Position numbers and translations under genes: made by a program
Part shown: positions 20,569-37,734 of the stretch, piece after piece
How positions within the stretch are numbered: position 1 is the first letter of the stretch
How the letters are laid out: each line of letters opens with the position of its first letter
Assembly: GCA_963556255.1 (NCBI GenBank)
Contig: OY744615.1
Coordinates: 10,752,115 to 10,816,114, forward strand
Origin: Allolobophora icterica
Taxonomy: Eukaryota; Annelida; Clitellata; Crassiclitellata; Lumbricidae
Direction: 5' to 3'
DNA length: 64,000 nucleotides
The notes under the pieces: model-generated
Seen by the model: the letters and a program-made list of their open reading frames with translations, nothing else
Database searches by the model: none
Told to the model about the DNA's origin: nothing

Positions 20569-22385
20569 ACAACGATGGCTCTGGGACCAACCGATCCCCA
20601 AACTTCAGTAAGTAAAGTCATCACTTTGACTTAACACAGTACTGACCAACGACGTGCTTGTTTGTAGAGCATAGCTTTATGTCCGTGCTGTCCAACACGC
20701 GGGCCCCGTGTGGCCCGCGGGCTGATTTTAAATAGCCCGCCCGAGCTGAATACCAACCGCAAATAAAAAATTGCAAGCACAATTCAAAGCCAAATATCTC
20801 ACTAAAAAGTGCTTGGACGTTTATTGATATAGGCCTACTCTTTTGCGCTGAACTATTATAAAGCATGCCATACATACATCCTATTATTCACTGATTATTG
20901 CATAATTATTGCACTAATAAATTTTAATCCAGTTAATAATTTTCAACAAACGTTAGTCCTTGCTTTTCAAGTTTACTGGTACGGCCCTCGGCTTCAAGAA
21001 TAATTGCTTCGGTTGCCCGCAGTGTTGAAAAGGTTGGACAGCACTGCTCTATGTTGTCCACTAACTCGAATTTTGACTAGACTTCAGCGAAGAATTTTGA
21101 TTCTACGGCTTACCTGAGAAGAAGAAATGCAGCTCCTTGAGCTAACCCTGAGGCAGCCATGGGTATGAAGTGTCAACGACTTCATTTTCTTATCCTCGGC
21201 ATATGAGGGCGGATGGCCACTCCTCTCTCTTGCTGTCTCATCTTCCCACAGATGTACCGTGTACGGTCAGTGTACTCATTATAGTAGAGTTGGCAAGGGG
21301 TGCAGGTGGAGCAGAAATCTCGAACCAAATAAATGCACTGGCGGCGATTTGAACCCCCGACCTCTCGATTGACAGTCTGGCACGCTAACCACTATACTAT
21401 CGAGCACTCCTTTACTTGAAACAACTATCAATTTATGCCTTGTGCGGTTTATTAACGAGCTACAAGTTGATATCATTTTCGGGTTTCGACATAGTGTACC
21501 TCGAAACCCACTCTCTGTACCGGGATGCCGTGCCCTACTTAATACTTCGTCAATTATGTTTAGTGTTAGCCTGGCGTTCACCAATGGCTTTTCATACTAT
21601 TAAATAATAACAGTTATTATGCGAAACGGAAAAGGAGGGTAGTCATTCGTAATTTCTTACACCCTCGTTTTCTAGACCAAAGTTACAGCTTTGGATTCGA
21701 TGCAGTGAAGTGCCTTTTACTTCGAAGTACTAGCTAGTCCATTCTGAAAACATTTAGAGCGCTGGTTATGCAATCAACGGTCATTCTAAGCAACATGGCA
21801 TTTCAAAAGCATTCCAATGGCCAGAGCCATGAAGTCAAAATTCGGTGACGTCATGCAAAGTTACAGGCACCACTCGGCAGGCAGATAGTAAGTAAAGAAC
21901 GGGCGACCTGACATCGACTGATTGTTAGACAGTTAGTTCGTTGCACTGTGACTCGTACCTTATAGCAAGTGTTGCACCTGTCCTGCTGTCGATGTCTTCG
22001 TCAAAAATCGAAACTTGGAGAACGCGATTAAAAGAATAAGCAAAATATTAACCTTAACGAAGTCGCTAGCAGTCAATAGCTTAGCGACTAGTTTCGACTT
22101 GAGGGCTTAGCCACGGCGGCGGATGGCGGCGATTCCGGTACTACTTAGCTCCCCTTAACTTACCAGATTTTCCCTTTTCTTAATCAATGAGTATTTTCTG
22201 TTTCAGACATTCCAAACCAAGATTCGATTACAAGAAAAGGCTCCAAATCATCTGAAAACGAAGTTTCACCAAAGCACCAAGGACTTCGAAACCACGCAGA
22301 CTCACTGCAAAACGAAAATTTATTTCGAATGGCTCGGCTACCATGTTTGATGCTGTTGTTGTTGTTGTTATTGTTATGGAGGTAG
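20569..22385 (+). CDS. Possible last two exons of a gene with hydrophobic C-terminus
   Basis: Exon 20569-20607 (39 nt) follows CCATTTCAG and is followed by GTAAGT. Exon 22207-22385 (179 nt) follows CTGTTTCAG and ends at TAG. Both begin after one base of a codon, so the phases agree (2+36+1 and 2+177). The second exon encodes a polar, Ser/Asn/Lys-rich stretch, then RMARLPCLM and a run of eight leucines ending WR. That is a plausible GPI-attachment signal or tail anchor. An AATAAA follows at 22401-22406. Upstream exons were not found, and I do not recognise the protein. The Leu run is partly a GTT repeat, which weakens the call. Confidence 0.33.
20675..21054. mobile_element. hAT-like MITE with GTGCTGTCCAAC ends (20683-21046)
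   Basis: Starts CCGTGCTGTCCAAC and ends GGTTGGACAGCACTG. The flanks CTTTATGT (20675-20682) and CTCTATGT (21047-21054) match at 7 of 8 bases. The GC-rich GGCCCGCGGGC near the left end and the GCTGTCCAACC terminus are typical of many animal hAT families. No ORF. Confidence 0.8.
21125..21415 (-). mobile_element. SINE family B, full length
   Basis: On the minus strand the head is TAGTATAGTGGTTAGCGTG with a B-box-like GGGTTCAAATC. The shared body and the GGCTGCCTCAGGG 3' part follow. This is one of the best-preserved family B copies, and it lies in the intron of the candidate gene at 20569-22385. Confidence 0.85.
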
Positions 22386-22400
22386 CATGTACTGGCTGTA

Positions 22401-22406
22401 AATAAA
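22401..22406 (+). terminator. AATAAA polyadenylation signal candidate
   Basis: AATAAA 16 bases after the TAG of the candidate terminal exon. Confidence 0.35.
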
Positions 22407-22559
22407 CTAGGTTTTAGCTCTGCTGCAGTGACTCTACTCCGAGTTTCCTAGAAATCAATGGTTTTGTATTCTGGTCACGTTGTGAAGTTTACTGTACAGA
22501 TGTTTGAATACGTGGTCCTTTTGTTCAGTTTTCTTTCTCATTCCACGAGTGGACATTTT

Positions 22560-22900
22560 GTATTGTATTGTATATGGGCATTTATAAAGCGCCTCTCGCG
22601 ATATAGACCATTCAGAGGCGCATCCAGTGCGCGAGACTCCGAGATAATAAGCAGGATTTAAGGTGTGAAAAAGAAGAAGCAACGCTACCAGAGAGAATGG
22701 TGGTGCGAACAGGAGGAAGTCGGTTCCAAAGTGAGGGACCTATGCAGGCGAAGGACCTGGATTGAGCCATAGTATTCCTGACACGAGGAATTAAGAGGTC
22801 AAGACGATCAGAAGATCGGAGAGGACGCAGCGAAGCAGCAGAATGAGGCCGTAGAAGTAGATCACGCAAGTACTGTGGATGTAGCACATTTATGTACATA
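22560..22900 (-). pseudogene. 3' end of a non-LTR retrotransposon (RT C-terminus)
   Basis: The minus-strand frame contains IPRVRNTMAQSRSFACIGPS followed by LWNRLPP. This is the usual C-terminal pattern of LINE reverse transcriptases (RSFxxxGPxLWNxLP). The 3' end carries an ACAATAC tail seen as ATTGTATTGTAT at 22560. It is 5'-truncated. Confidence 0.65.
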
Positions 22901-23064
22901 ACTGTGTGTCTGGTTACCGGGAGAGGGTCAATTTATGTTTACATTGATTTCATTTTTGTACGGTAGCCTTATTATGGTGACTTATTGCCCAGTGGCGGAT
23001 TTAGTTGTAAGAGCAAGGGGCGGAACCTCCACGTCCTACTTGGTATCTCTCGGCGCCTCTAAGG

Positions 23065-23216
23065 CCTTGTAATATGGTGCCAAAGAACTACTGGTGCATG
23101 ATGAGCCGTATTTAAATAGCGCCCCCTCTCGCATTCCCTTGCCCTTGCGCAAGCGACTCTGGAACTGTCACTGCTATTGCCTCTGTAAGGGTGTTCTATG
23201 GCACCATATTACAAGG
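23065..23216. mobile_element. 152-bp MITE with 18-bp inverted repeats
   Basis: CCTTGTAATATGGTGCCA at 23065 and its exact reverse complement TGGCACCATATTACAAGG ending at 23216. Non-coding. Target duplication not resolved. Confidence 0.65.
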
Positions 23217-23766
23217 ACTGAACGTGCTAAACCTACACGTTGTTACGTCCTCTGATACAAAAATATACGATTTTATAATGGTATCGCTAAAGAAACTGTC
23301 TGTGGATGAATCTGGATGATAAAATAGATGCGTTGCATAATAGGCACTACACGTTCATTTAGGCAGATTAGTTTATGAAACATTAGGCGTAGGCCTATAT
23401 ACTTACAACATCAAATAGATTCATCACTTGCATCTGCACAGTCTACTTTGCCATTGCAATATTCGGGATCCACAATACAATGACCGTAGCCCGTAGGCAC
23501 ACGAAACTGTTCATGGAGACACGCTGTGTGCCAAAAGCAGACGAAAGGCAGCCTGAACATCCAATCCACTGTCGATTTCAATCTTACACAGTTTAATTGT
23601 CAGAACATTTTCATTATCACCAGCACCAGCACACCTCAGCAATAAACAACCATATTTTAAGCAGATATTCAGCATTTTTCATCCACCCCTATTTAGGAAT
23701 CCTATCAGATTACAACGCATGATCAACAGACGGCAGATGAAGAACTTCAGGACATGCTTAATATAT
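23217..23766. other. No gene seen
   Basis: Non-coding sequence between the small MITE and the satellite. Confidence 0.4.
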
Positions 23767-25222
23767 CTGAACTAAAGAACATATCTTAACAAAAGAACAC
23801 AACATAACTAAAGAACTACCGTATCTTAACTCAAGAACTACCGTAACTTAACAAAAGAACTACCGTATCTTAACTAAAGAACACATCTAAACCAAAGAAC
23901 AAGCTTAACTAAATAACATATTTCAAATAAAGAACTACCGTATCTTAACTAAAGAACACATCTAATCTAAAGAACTATCTTAACTAAAGAACACATCTAA
24001 ACTAAAGAATTATCCAAACTAAAGAACGGATCTTAATTATAGAACATCTCTTTATTATAGAACATATCTTAACTAAAGAACTATCTTAACTAAAGAACTA
24101 TCTTAATTAAAGAACACATCTAAACTAAAATACTTTATCAACTAAAGAACACATCTTAACTAAAGAACAATCTTAACCAAAGAACATATCTTAACTAAAG
24201 AACACATCTTAACTAAAGAACTACCTTAACTAAGAAACATCTAAACCAAAGAAACACCTTAGCGAAAGAACACAGCTACACTAAAGAACACTTCCAAACT
24301 AAAGAACTACCTTAACTAAAGAAAACATCTTAACTAAACAACACTTCCAAACTAAAGAGCTACCTTAACCGAAGAACACAATGAACTATCTTAACTATGA
24401 ACTATCTTAACTAAAGAACTATCTTAACTAAAGAACATGTCTAAACTAATGAACTATCTTAACTAAAGAACACATCTTAACTAAAGAACTATCTTAACTA
24501 AAGAACTAGCTTAACTAAAGAAAATATCTAAATTAAAGAACAATCTTAACTAAAGAACAAATTTTAACTAAAGAACTGTCTTAACTAAAGAATAAATCTT
24601 AACTAAAGAACTAACATAACTGAAGACCACATTTTAACTAAAGAACACATCTGAACTAAATAACTATCTGAACAAAAGAACATATCTTAACTAAAGAACA
24701 CATCTGAACTAAATAACTATCTGAACAAAAGAACATATATTAACTAAAGAAATGTCTTAAATAAAGAACACATCTTAACTAAAGAACATATCTCAACTAA
24801 AAAACACCTCTTAACTAAAGAACACATCTAAACTAAAGTACTATCTCAACTAAAGAACATATCTTAATGAAGGAACTATCTTAACTAAAGAACACACCTT
24901 AACTAAAGAACATATCTTAGCTAAAGAACACATCCTTATTAAAGAAAGAACTAACTTAATTAAAGAATGTGTTCTTTTTTAATTAAGATAAGCCAAAGAA
25001 CTATGTTAACTAAGGAACTATCTTAACTAAAGAAAACATCTTAACTAAAAATTATATCTTAACTAAAGAACATGTCTAAACTAAAGAACCATCTTAACTA
25101 AAGAACCATCTTAACTAAAGAGCACATCTTAACTAAAGAACTATTTTAACTAAATAACACATCTTAGCTAAAGAACATATCTAAACTATGAAACTATCTT
25201 AAATAAACAACATATTTTAACT
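23767..25222. repeat. 1.45-kb satellite, unit about 18-20 bp
   Basis: A continuous array of variants of TTAACTAAAGAACACATC, roughly 75 units with small length changes. It includes higher-order alternation of ACATCT and CTATC versions. One short inverted stretch (GTGTTCTTTTTTAATTAAG) sits near 24967. There are no spacers of uniform unique sequence, so it is not CRISPR-like. Confidence 0.95.
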
Positions 25223-25389
25223 TACAGCTTAGTAACAGCGTGCGAAACGAAGTAACTCCAATTATATTAATTAGTAATCACAGTCGTCTTGCGAGGCAAG
25301 CTATTAACGAAGACAGTTTAGCAAAAACTCGCATAGGGTCTAATAAGCGGTCTATCGATGGTTGCCGCTCTCGTGAATAAGAAAATCAC

Positions 25390-25435
25390 AATGACGTCAT
25401 TTCATAATTATTAGAAACAGTGAAATGACGTCATT
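25390..25435. promoter_or_regulatory. Inverted pair of CRE-like TGACGTCA sites
   Basis: AATGACGTCATTTCA (25390-25404) and its exact reverse complement TGAAATGACGTCATT (25421-25435), 16 bp apart. TGACGTCA is the CREB/ATF palindrome. No adjacent gene is visible, so a regulatory role is not shown. Confidence 0.35.
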
Positions 25436-25470
25436 TTAGTCGAATGAGGATTACGAAAAATATCACATAG

Positions 25471-25597
25471 GCGTAGACTTTGGGGGAGGCGGGGCACGTG
25501 TCCCCCAATAACTGAGATGGGACTGTACACCCAATGCAACCAGTGTAGAATGAATAACCAAATCCCCCATATTTTGGACAAGTTTACGCCAGTGCAC
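25471..25597. mobile_element. Diverged relative of hAT-like MITE family 2
   Basis: Starts CATAGGCGTAGAC and ends GTTTACGCCAGTG, with CCCCCAATA and CCCCCATATTTTGG inside. This is the same end pattern as 13759-13956. No target duplication found. Confidence 0.45.
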
Positions 25598-25599
25598 GT

Positions 25600-26555
25600 T
25601 CATCATTGACTAAAGATAATCAGATGACTTCGTTGAATAATGATATGTCTGGGAAATTAGAACTGGTTTCAAGTAGTGTGGCTAGCTAGAGTTCAAAATG
25701 TTTATAAACTATGAGCCCAACAGTTTGAAACTAATTTCTTCCTCAACAGGAAGCCAATGCAAAAATGTAAGCATAGGGGTTCATATTTGGACGTATAGTT
25801 GTGGCAGATCTAGTCAGAAGAGTTCTGAACTCTTCACTTCCTGGGCATGTTTGACTTTTTGATACTACTAAGAAGCGAGTAACAGTAATCTAGGCGATTG
25901 GAAACCAATGCATTTGTATGTTAGTTTAACATGTAGAGTAGGATTTACCTTTGCCGTCGCCTTTTGCATAATATTCTGCGTCATTGTGTGAGAAAAATGC
26001 AAATTACATCAAGAGCAGTAGGCCTAATTTTCAACTAGGCAGCAGTCTTTGGATTGAGTTGGTGAAATTACCAATCAGCTCAACTTTATATTACACAAAG
26101 ACCTCTTGCTACCTAATTGGCACCATATTAGATTACACACATATATATTATCTTTCTACTGGTTATGTGAAAAGTTTGACGGTTTCAGTTCACCGACGAG
26201 CCTTGCATAAACGTAGAACCCAATCACACAATAATTATGTAATACACGAACTCTTTATATCGTGGATTTAATTTGTATCGGCAATCGACAACGGTTCCAG
26301 AATTAGTGTCATTATTGTCATCTGTGTCGTAAACTTAAACATTTCTAAAGCACTTGCTAAAAGTTCAGTGCAGGGCATCAGAGTATTTACGAGCAATGCA
26401 CCAAATATCGTGATTGAAGTTATTGGCGATTGGGAGGAGTAGAAGAAGTTGCCCATCGTCTTTGATTCACATTCCCACTAAAGAGTCATTTTCTCCATAA
26501 ACTCTACTCTTTCCACAGACCTTTCATCCCTCCGGTTCAGATTATTAACCAACTT
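25600..26555. other. No gene seen
   Basis: AT-rich non-coding sequence. The plus frame at 25984-26271 lacks any coding signature. Confidence 0.35.
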
Positions 26556-26559
26556 TTAT

Positions 26560-26830
26560 ACTTATTTATATAGCGGCTCTGTAAGAACATTCATCAGAGA
26601 TGCTCCCGTCCTGACTACACAAGATCACAATTAGCCTAAACAGAACGATCTTGTAAAAAACAGGCATAGAAAGTAGAAGACGTTCATGGCGCAGATTGCA
26701 TAGAAGCCAGTTCTAGGAGAGGTCAACCATAGTAAAGCATCCGTGTTGAATTGAAGTAGTCCTACTGGACGAGGAACGACCAGATCACCCAGCGTTGCAG
26801 GTCGAATAGATCTGTGACCGCGCAATGTTA
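26560..26830 (-). repeat. Possible retroposon 3' end
   Basis: The minus strand ends with AGAGCCGCTATATAAATAAG, like the 3' ends of SINE A and the LINE fragments at 22560 and 44870 (GAGGCGCTATAGAAAT, GCGCTTTATAAATG). Probably a truncated retroposon. The family is uncertain. Confidence 0.35.
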
Positions 26831-27394
26831 ACCTAGGTACATTTGTCCAATTTTTTTTTATCTATTACCCATGGTCTTTTCCCTCAGCTATTCAGACCAC
26901 CTTCCATTAAAGATACATATACCCCACGCATTTCCTTTCTGCCCAGTGGTCTCTACGCCATCACTGGTTCGGACATCCTCCAATGAAGATACATAAATAT
27001 GCAATTGTAAATCCCTTTTCTTCATGCACTTTACTTCTGAACACAGGTCTTCCCCAAATCATTCAATCTTACATTCAAGCCATACATCTCATTCCTGCAC
27101 ATAATTATTAGGCCGGATCATAAATTACAAAATATTGGCATATTTCTTAGAGAATATCCATTTATTGGCTCTCAAGTACAGTGATTCCATTGCTGCAAAC
27201 CGTTTGTCTGTACTACTTTGCTATACTTTGCATTTTTTCTTAGAAAAAATCGAAAAAATTCACCAAAAACTCTAATTTGTAAGATATCATTTTCTGTACA
27301 ATCGTACGAAAAGAAGCAAATTACATCAACTTCTGAATATGAAATATGATTAAGAAACACTATGGCACGAGTACAATGTAATAGAAGACTTTAC

Positions 27395-27898
27395 TTAAAT
27401 TTTTCTGAATTGAGACTTAGTATCGAACTGAGGCATCAATTTGCGGCGTTCCTGGAGAACGCGAATATAGCCATCACGTCTATCGTGACCATAAACTTTT
27501 GTTGCTGATTCCGTTACAATTTTAACTAAAAGCTCAACAGCTTGGTTATGGCATGGAAATGGCTGAAGGTCGATAACGTCGTCTGTAGCTGACGAAAGCC
27601 ACGCTGAGATTTGCGTAGTTGAAATGTGTTTGGTCAAAACGGGTTCCAAAAGAGGCGTTGTTTGCCAGTCAATCAGCTCTTCGTAGCTCTTCGCTTGAAT
27701 TGACGATTTAATCCATACTTCCACAAGTTTTTCTGCCAGTCTCTTACAGACAGATGGTAGCGGTTCTGTCCCATAACTCTTTTCAGATAAATACGCTTTG
27801 CCCACATCTTTGTGCGTTGGCAAAGAAAAAGTGAGTAATTCACGAGCTTCGCCAAAAAGGATATGACGATTTCTCGCAGCAACAGATCTTGATAACAT
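27395..27898 (-). CDS. Unidentified 167-aa ORF inside the TIR element
   Basis: ATG at 27898, preceded in frame by a TGA, and stop at 27395. The frame looks like real protein: balanced composition and no low complexity. A conserved-looking C-terminal block contains PFPCHNQAVELLVKIVTESA, then DGYIRVLQERRKLMPQFDTK. I have a weak recollection of this kind of C-terminal block in uncharacterised invertebrate proteins that may be transposon-related; this is not verified. No DDE triad, zinc finger or other named motif is visible. It may be the last exon of a longer protein, since the upstream part would be disrupted by the foldback insertion. Its position between perfect inverted repeats suggests a transposition-related role by inference only. 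Confidence 0.55.
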   Translation of the reverse strand: MLSRSVAARNRHILFGEARELLTFSLPTHKDVGKAYLSEKSYGTEPLPSVCKRLAEKLVEVWIKSSIQAKSYEELIDWQTTPLLEPVLTKHISTTQISAWLSSATDDVIDLQPFPCHNQAVELLVKIVTESATKVYGHDRRDGYIRVLQERRKLMPQFDTKSQFRKI

Positions 27899-27998
27899 AA
27901 TTGGTCACAATTTTGAAATAGACCAGAATATCAGTTAACTTCTGTAAATACGATAAACAGTTCGCTTAAATCAAAAATCAGCTCACCAAACCGAATGC

Positions 27999-28645
27999 CG
28001 GACAGTTACGCCCTGGACATATTCCCCCGGACATATTCCCCCGGACAGTTACCCCCCGGACACTTTCCCACCCGAATCTAGGTAGGTCATTTTCCGCCCC
28101 TGAAAAATTCCCCCCTCTGTGGATTTATGTATGTATGTATGTCTGTATGTATATATGCATGTATGTATGCATGTATGACTTTGAATGTATGCATGCATGC
28201 ATGAATGTATGTATGCGTGTATGTATGTATGCATGAATGCATGCATGTATGCATGTATGCATACATACATACATACATGTATGTATGTATGTAGGTATGC
28301 ATGCATGCATGCATGCATATGCCATATGCATCTATGTATGTATGCATGTTTTTATGCATGTAGGTATATACGTATGCATGTATGTATACATGTATACATG
28401 TATGTATGTATGAACGTATGTATGTAACTATGTATGCATGTATGTATGTATGTATGTATGCATACATGTATATATTTATATATGTACGTATGTATGTATG
28501 TATGTTTTGATCATTAAAACAGAAAGCTTTTTGTATGTTGCACTGAGGGGGGAAATATCCTAGTATGGGGGGAAAATTGTCCGGGGGGTAACTGTCCGGG
28601 GGGGAATATGTCCGGGGGAAATATGTCCAGGGGGGTAAGTGTCCG
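27999..28645. mobile_element. Foldback/MITE with 84-87-bp arms around an ATGT array
   Basis: The left arm (27999-28082) and right arm (28559-28645) are near-identical in inverted orientation. Both are built from GGACATATTCCCCC and GGACAGTTACCCCCC units. The core is an ATGT microsatellite. It is nested in the TIR element. Minus-strand peptides rich in YFPP/DNFPP come from the repeat. Confidence 0.75.
28122..28507. repeat. (ATGT)n/(GCAT)n microsatellite
   Basis: ATGTATGTATGCATGC-type array, including a CATACATACATA inverted part at 28258-28277. Confidence 0.95.
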
Positions 28646-29081
28646 TTTACCCACCAGACCGGATATAAACAGTTTAAAAAAAAAGTAAGCAAGCATAGGC
28701 CCCCAAGAAGCATTTCTTGTGAAACAAAAGTAACACGATTACATTGGTTATCTGAAAACGTAAAAATGCAAAGTATATTCGCATTTCTATGAACTTTTTT
28801 CTTCTTTACAGTAAACAACGCCACATAAGGCCACTTTTCCGAAATTCTTAATGCAACTTAATTTTTATGATCCGGCCTAATAATTATATCCCTGCGCTCG
28901 TTGCCAATACATTACCCGCCCTGGAGCAAAGTAGTTTCAGGGTGTAGGTCCATAGAAATTAATGAGAAAATCAAATTGAGGAATGCCAATCCATCAAGTT
29001 TCTTGAGGGGGGAATTACGTCGGTTAGCCCACTTACTCTTTACTGGTACTTAGGGCTATAAGTGGCCTATTAAAATACGGC

Positions 29082-35575
<6,494 letters not shown>

Positions 35576-35689
35576 CTGCAGTCATCCATGAATAAAGTTA
35601 TCACAAGAGAATCGTAGCCAAGACTGCCCATACCATTCCAGTTACCAAGGGTTGGTTAGTTGCTGTTAACGACGCCGTGTCCTAACAAC

Positions 35690-35800
35690 GGCGATTAGCA
35701 TCTACCTCCTCCTTTATCTTGGCTTCGGACTGGCACTACCAGAGCCCGGACAGTGGTGGAGTTTGAGTCACCAAGGGCGGATCAATAGTTGATGAAAATC
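35690..35800. repeat. Dispersed GGACTGGCACTA repeat
   Basis: TTCGGACTGGCACTACCAGA followed by GGACAGTGGTGGAGTT resembles 51060-51140 (TTTGGACTGGCACTATCACA, GGGCAGTGGCAGAGTT). Family unknown. Confidence 0.5.
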
Positions 35801-35854
35801 GGACCACGGCCTCAATTCAGGGTGGGGCTGACCCACTGAATGGGCTGCACTAGC

Positions 35855-36120
35855 CACTAAAACAATAGCTTTAGTGGTTAGGGCGTTGGACTGTCAACCC
35901 AGAGCTCGGGGTTCAAATCTCGCCAAGGAGATTAGTTTCAGATTTCTGCTTCACTGGCGCCCATGGCGAATGCCACTATAACATGAGTTTATTGGCTGCA
36001 CGGTCTGTTTGAAGACTAGGCGGCGATGGAGAGGGACTGGCTTCCCGCCTTCACTAACACTTAATACCCGTGGCTGCCTGGAGCTGCTAAAAAGTCACTG
36101 AAGACTCGTCCAAACTAGAC
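35855..36120 (+). mobile_element. SINE family B, plus strand
   Basis: Head TTTAGTGGTTAGGGCGTTGG, B-box region GGGGTTCAAATCTCG, then TTTCAGATTTCTGCTTCACT and the 3' GTGGCTGCCTGGAGCTGC. Confidence 0.85.
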
Positions 36121-36486
36121 AGAGGAAGGTTAGGCCTAATAGGCCCTATCGCAATAAACTTGACCATGATGTGATGATCGCTGGCCAAATATAGGCCTAG
36201 GCCTAACCTCGAGGGGCGGGGTGACTCCAAGTCTCCAACCCCGTTCTACTGAAAAGAACAGGTTAAATATGAAACTATTAGGCCTATGTGATTCGTATTA
36301 TTATTTAAATTTTAAATGAACTTATTATTTATTGGCTTTTATTATTAGTGACGCGTACGCATACAGAGATTTGTGGCCCGTTTACCACATAATTTCCAAC
36401 GACATTTTGTGACATCAATGGCCGTTAATGCCAATGGTTAACAATAATTTCTCACCGCTCTCCACGAACTAAACGTGATATTTTAA

Positions 36487-36655
36487 CTAGGCAATGATCG
36501 AAATTTGTGAATAAATAGCGGGTGAAAGCCCGATTTAAAGGTGTCTAAACTGAACTGATGATCAATACAAATTCTAAGATATTTTGTGTAAGGAATCAGG
36601 TTCCATTTGCGTCGATCTTAGGCCTACATGTTACCTAGCTTGTTTTTCATTACGA
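36487..36655. repeat. Dispersed GATTTAAAGGTGTCTAAA repeat, copy 2
   Basis: TGTGAATAAATAGCGGGTGA, CGATTTAAAGGTGTCTAAAC, then GTCGATCTTAGGCC. Same order as the copies at 33484 and 37200. Confidence 0.65.
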
Positions 36656-36833
36656 AACTTCTCCATCAGACTGCCTTTCCAGTAGTTCTTTATTTAACTG
36701 TCTAGGACTCTAGGCTTGTGATTAAATATTTTAATAGATTAGGCCTACCTAGCTTCGCCAGCTACATAGGGCCCTACAATGTGCGCAGGTTGAATTCCTA
36801 CTGACGTTTTCTCTGTTCTTCTGTCATTGGGAT

Positions 36834-37052
36834 GGAAATTTCATAGGCGTAATTCATGGGGGGTACGAGGGGTACTCGACGACCCGTACCCCCACTTTTT
36901 GGACTAGGGTACCGTACTCCCCACTTTTTGAACAATGCCAATCAATATTTTATTATTGTGCCTTCTCAGAGATCCAGTCTCAGCCTTGCTTCGTGTATGT
37001 AAGAAATTGGTACCCCCCACTTTTTAGACCAAAGTTGCGCCCCTGGAAATGT
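36834..37052. mobile_element. hAT-like MITE, family 2, copy 2 (36842-37045)
   Basis: Starts CATAGGCGTAATTCATGG and ends AAGTTGCGCCCCTG. The flanks GGAAATTT and GGAAATGT match at 7 of 8 bases, although the exact boundary is uncertain by one base. The interior matches 13759-13956 closely. Confidence 0.8.
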
Positions 37053-37199
37053 TCGAGGATTTCTTAAATTAAAAATTTCTATGACCTTCATGGGATTGCT
37101 TTCCTAGACCTCTTTGTTTGATTTCTCTCTCTTAATTTTTAGTTTAACGACTATAACTTTTTACTAGTTTCCAAACCGTTATGTTCTACCGGTAGATTT

Positions 37200-37385
37200 G
37201 TAACGGATCTGTGAATAAATAGCCTCTGTATGCTACGATTTAAAGGTGTCTAAACCAAGCTCCGTGATAAAAATTATTATAGGCCTATCTATCGCAGTGT
37301 TTAAAGACCGCGTGATGCGTTAGAGGTCATTTACGCCGATCTTACTTATTAGGCCTATCTAGCAATAAAGGACGACTGATTTTTA
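37200..37385. repeat. Dispersed GATTTAAAGGTGTCTAAA repeat, copy 3
   Basis: CTGTGAATAAATAGCCTCTG, CGATTTAAAGGTGTCTAAAC and GAGGTCATTTACGCCGATCT. Confidence 0.65.
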
Positions 37386-37734
37386 ATGATTCGATGTTTA
37401 AATTAATTTAATTGTTGTGTGCAACGGTTCTGTCCGCCACAAGATGTCGTTAAAAGCTGTGTTCTTTACTAGTATCGATGCATGCAATCAAATAATACGA
37501 CATTACAGCAACAAATTTGTAATAGATGTCGCTCTCAGTTTTCTCTGGCTTCGAATGCCGTGAACTCTGAATTGCATGCAGTGGTTTCTAGTGATTTTAT
37601 GGGTGCCAGGGCCTTTAACGTTGCCCTCCTCTTTTCTCGGGTTTAGGACTAGGCCATATCACTAACTGGCAATAGCGACAATACAGACAGTAGCCAGAGT
37701 CGGACTGGGAGCAGTTGGGGCCTTGCACAGTGTG

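Larger units (their letters stand above)
27101..28887 (-). mobile_element. DNA transposon-like element, perfect 24-bp TIRs, unknown ORF
   Basis: Perfect 24-bp terminal inverted repeats, ATAATTATTAGGCCGGATCA plus TAAA, at 27101-27124 and inverted at 28864-28887. The outer bases are A/T palindromic, so the target duplication is ambiguous: TA, AATT and TAATTA all fit. Inside, on the minus strand, is a 167-codon ORF. A foldback element (27999-28645) with an ATGT microsatellite has inserted into it. I cannot assign a superfamily. It may be an internally deleted copy of an autonomous element. Confidence 0.7.

Noticed and set aside
23767..25222. Regular repeats that could suggest a CRISPR array
   Set aside because: Units are contiguous variants without unique spacers, and the genome is eukaryotic.
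28049..28824. His/Tyr/Ile-rich ORFs (also 16575-17012 and 14423-14641)
   Set aside because: Translation of ATGT/ATAC microsatellites.
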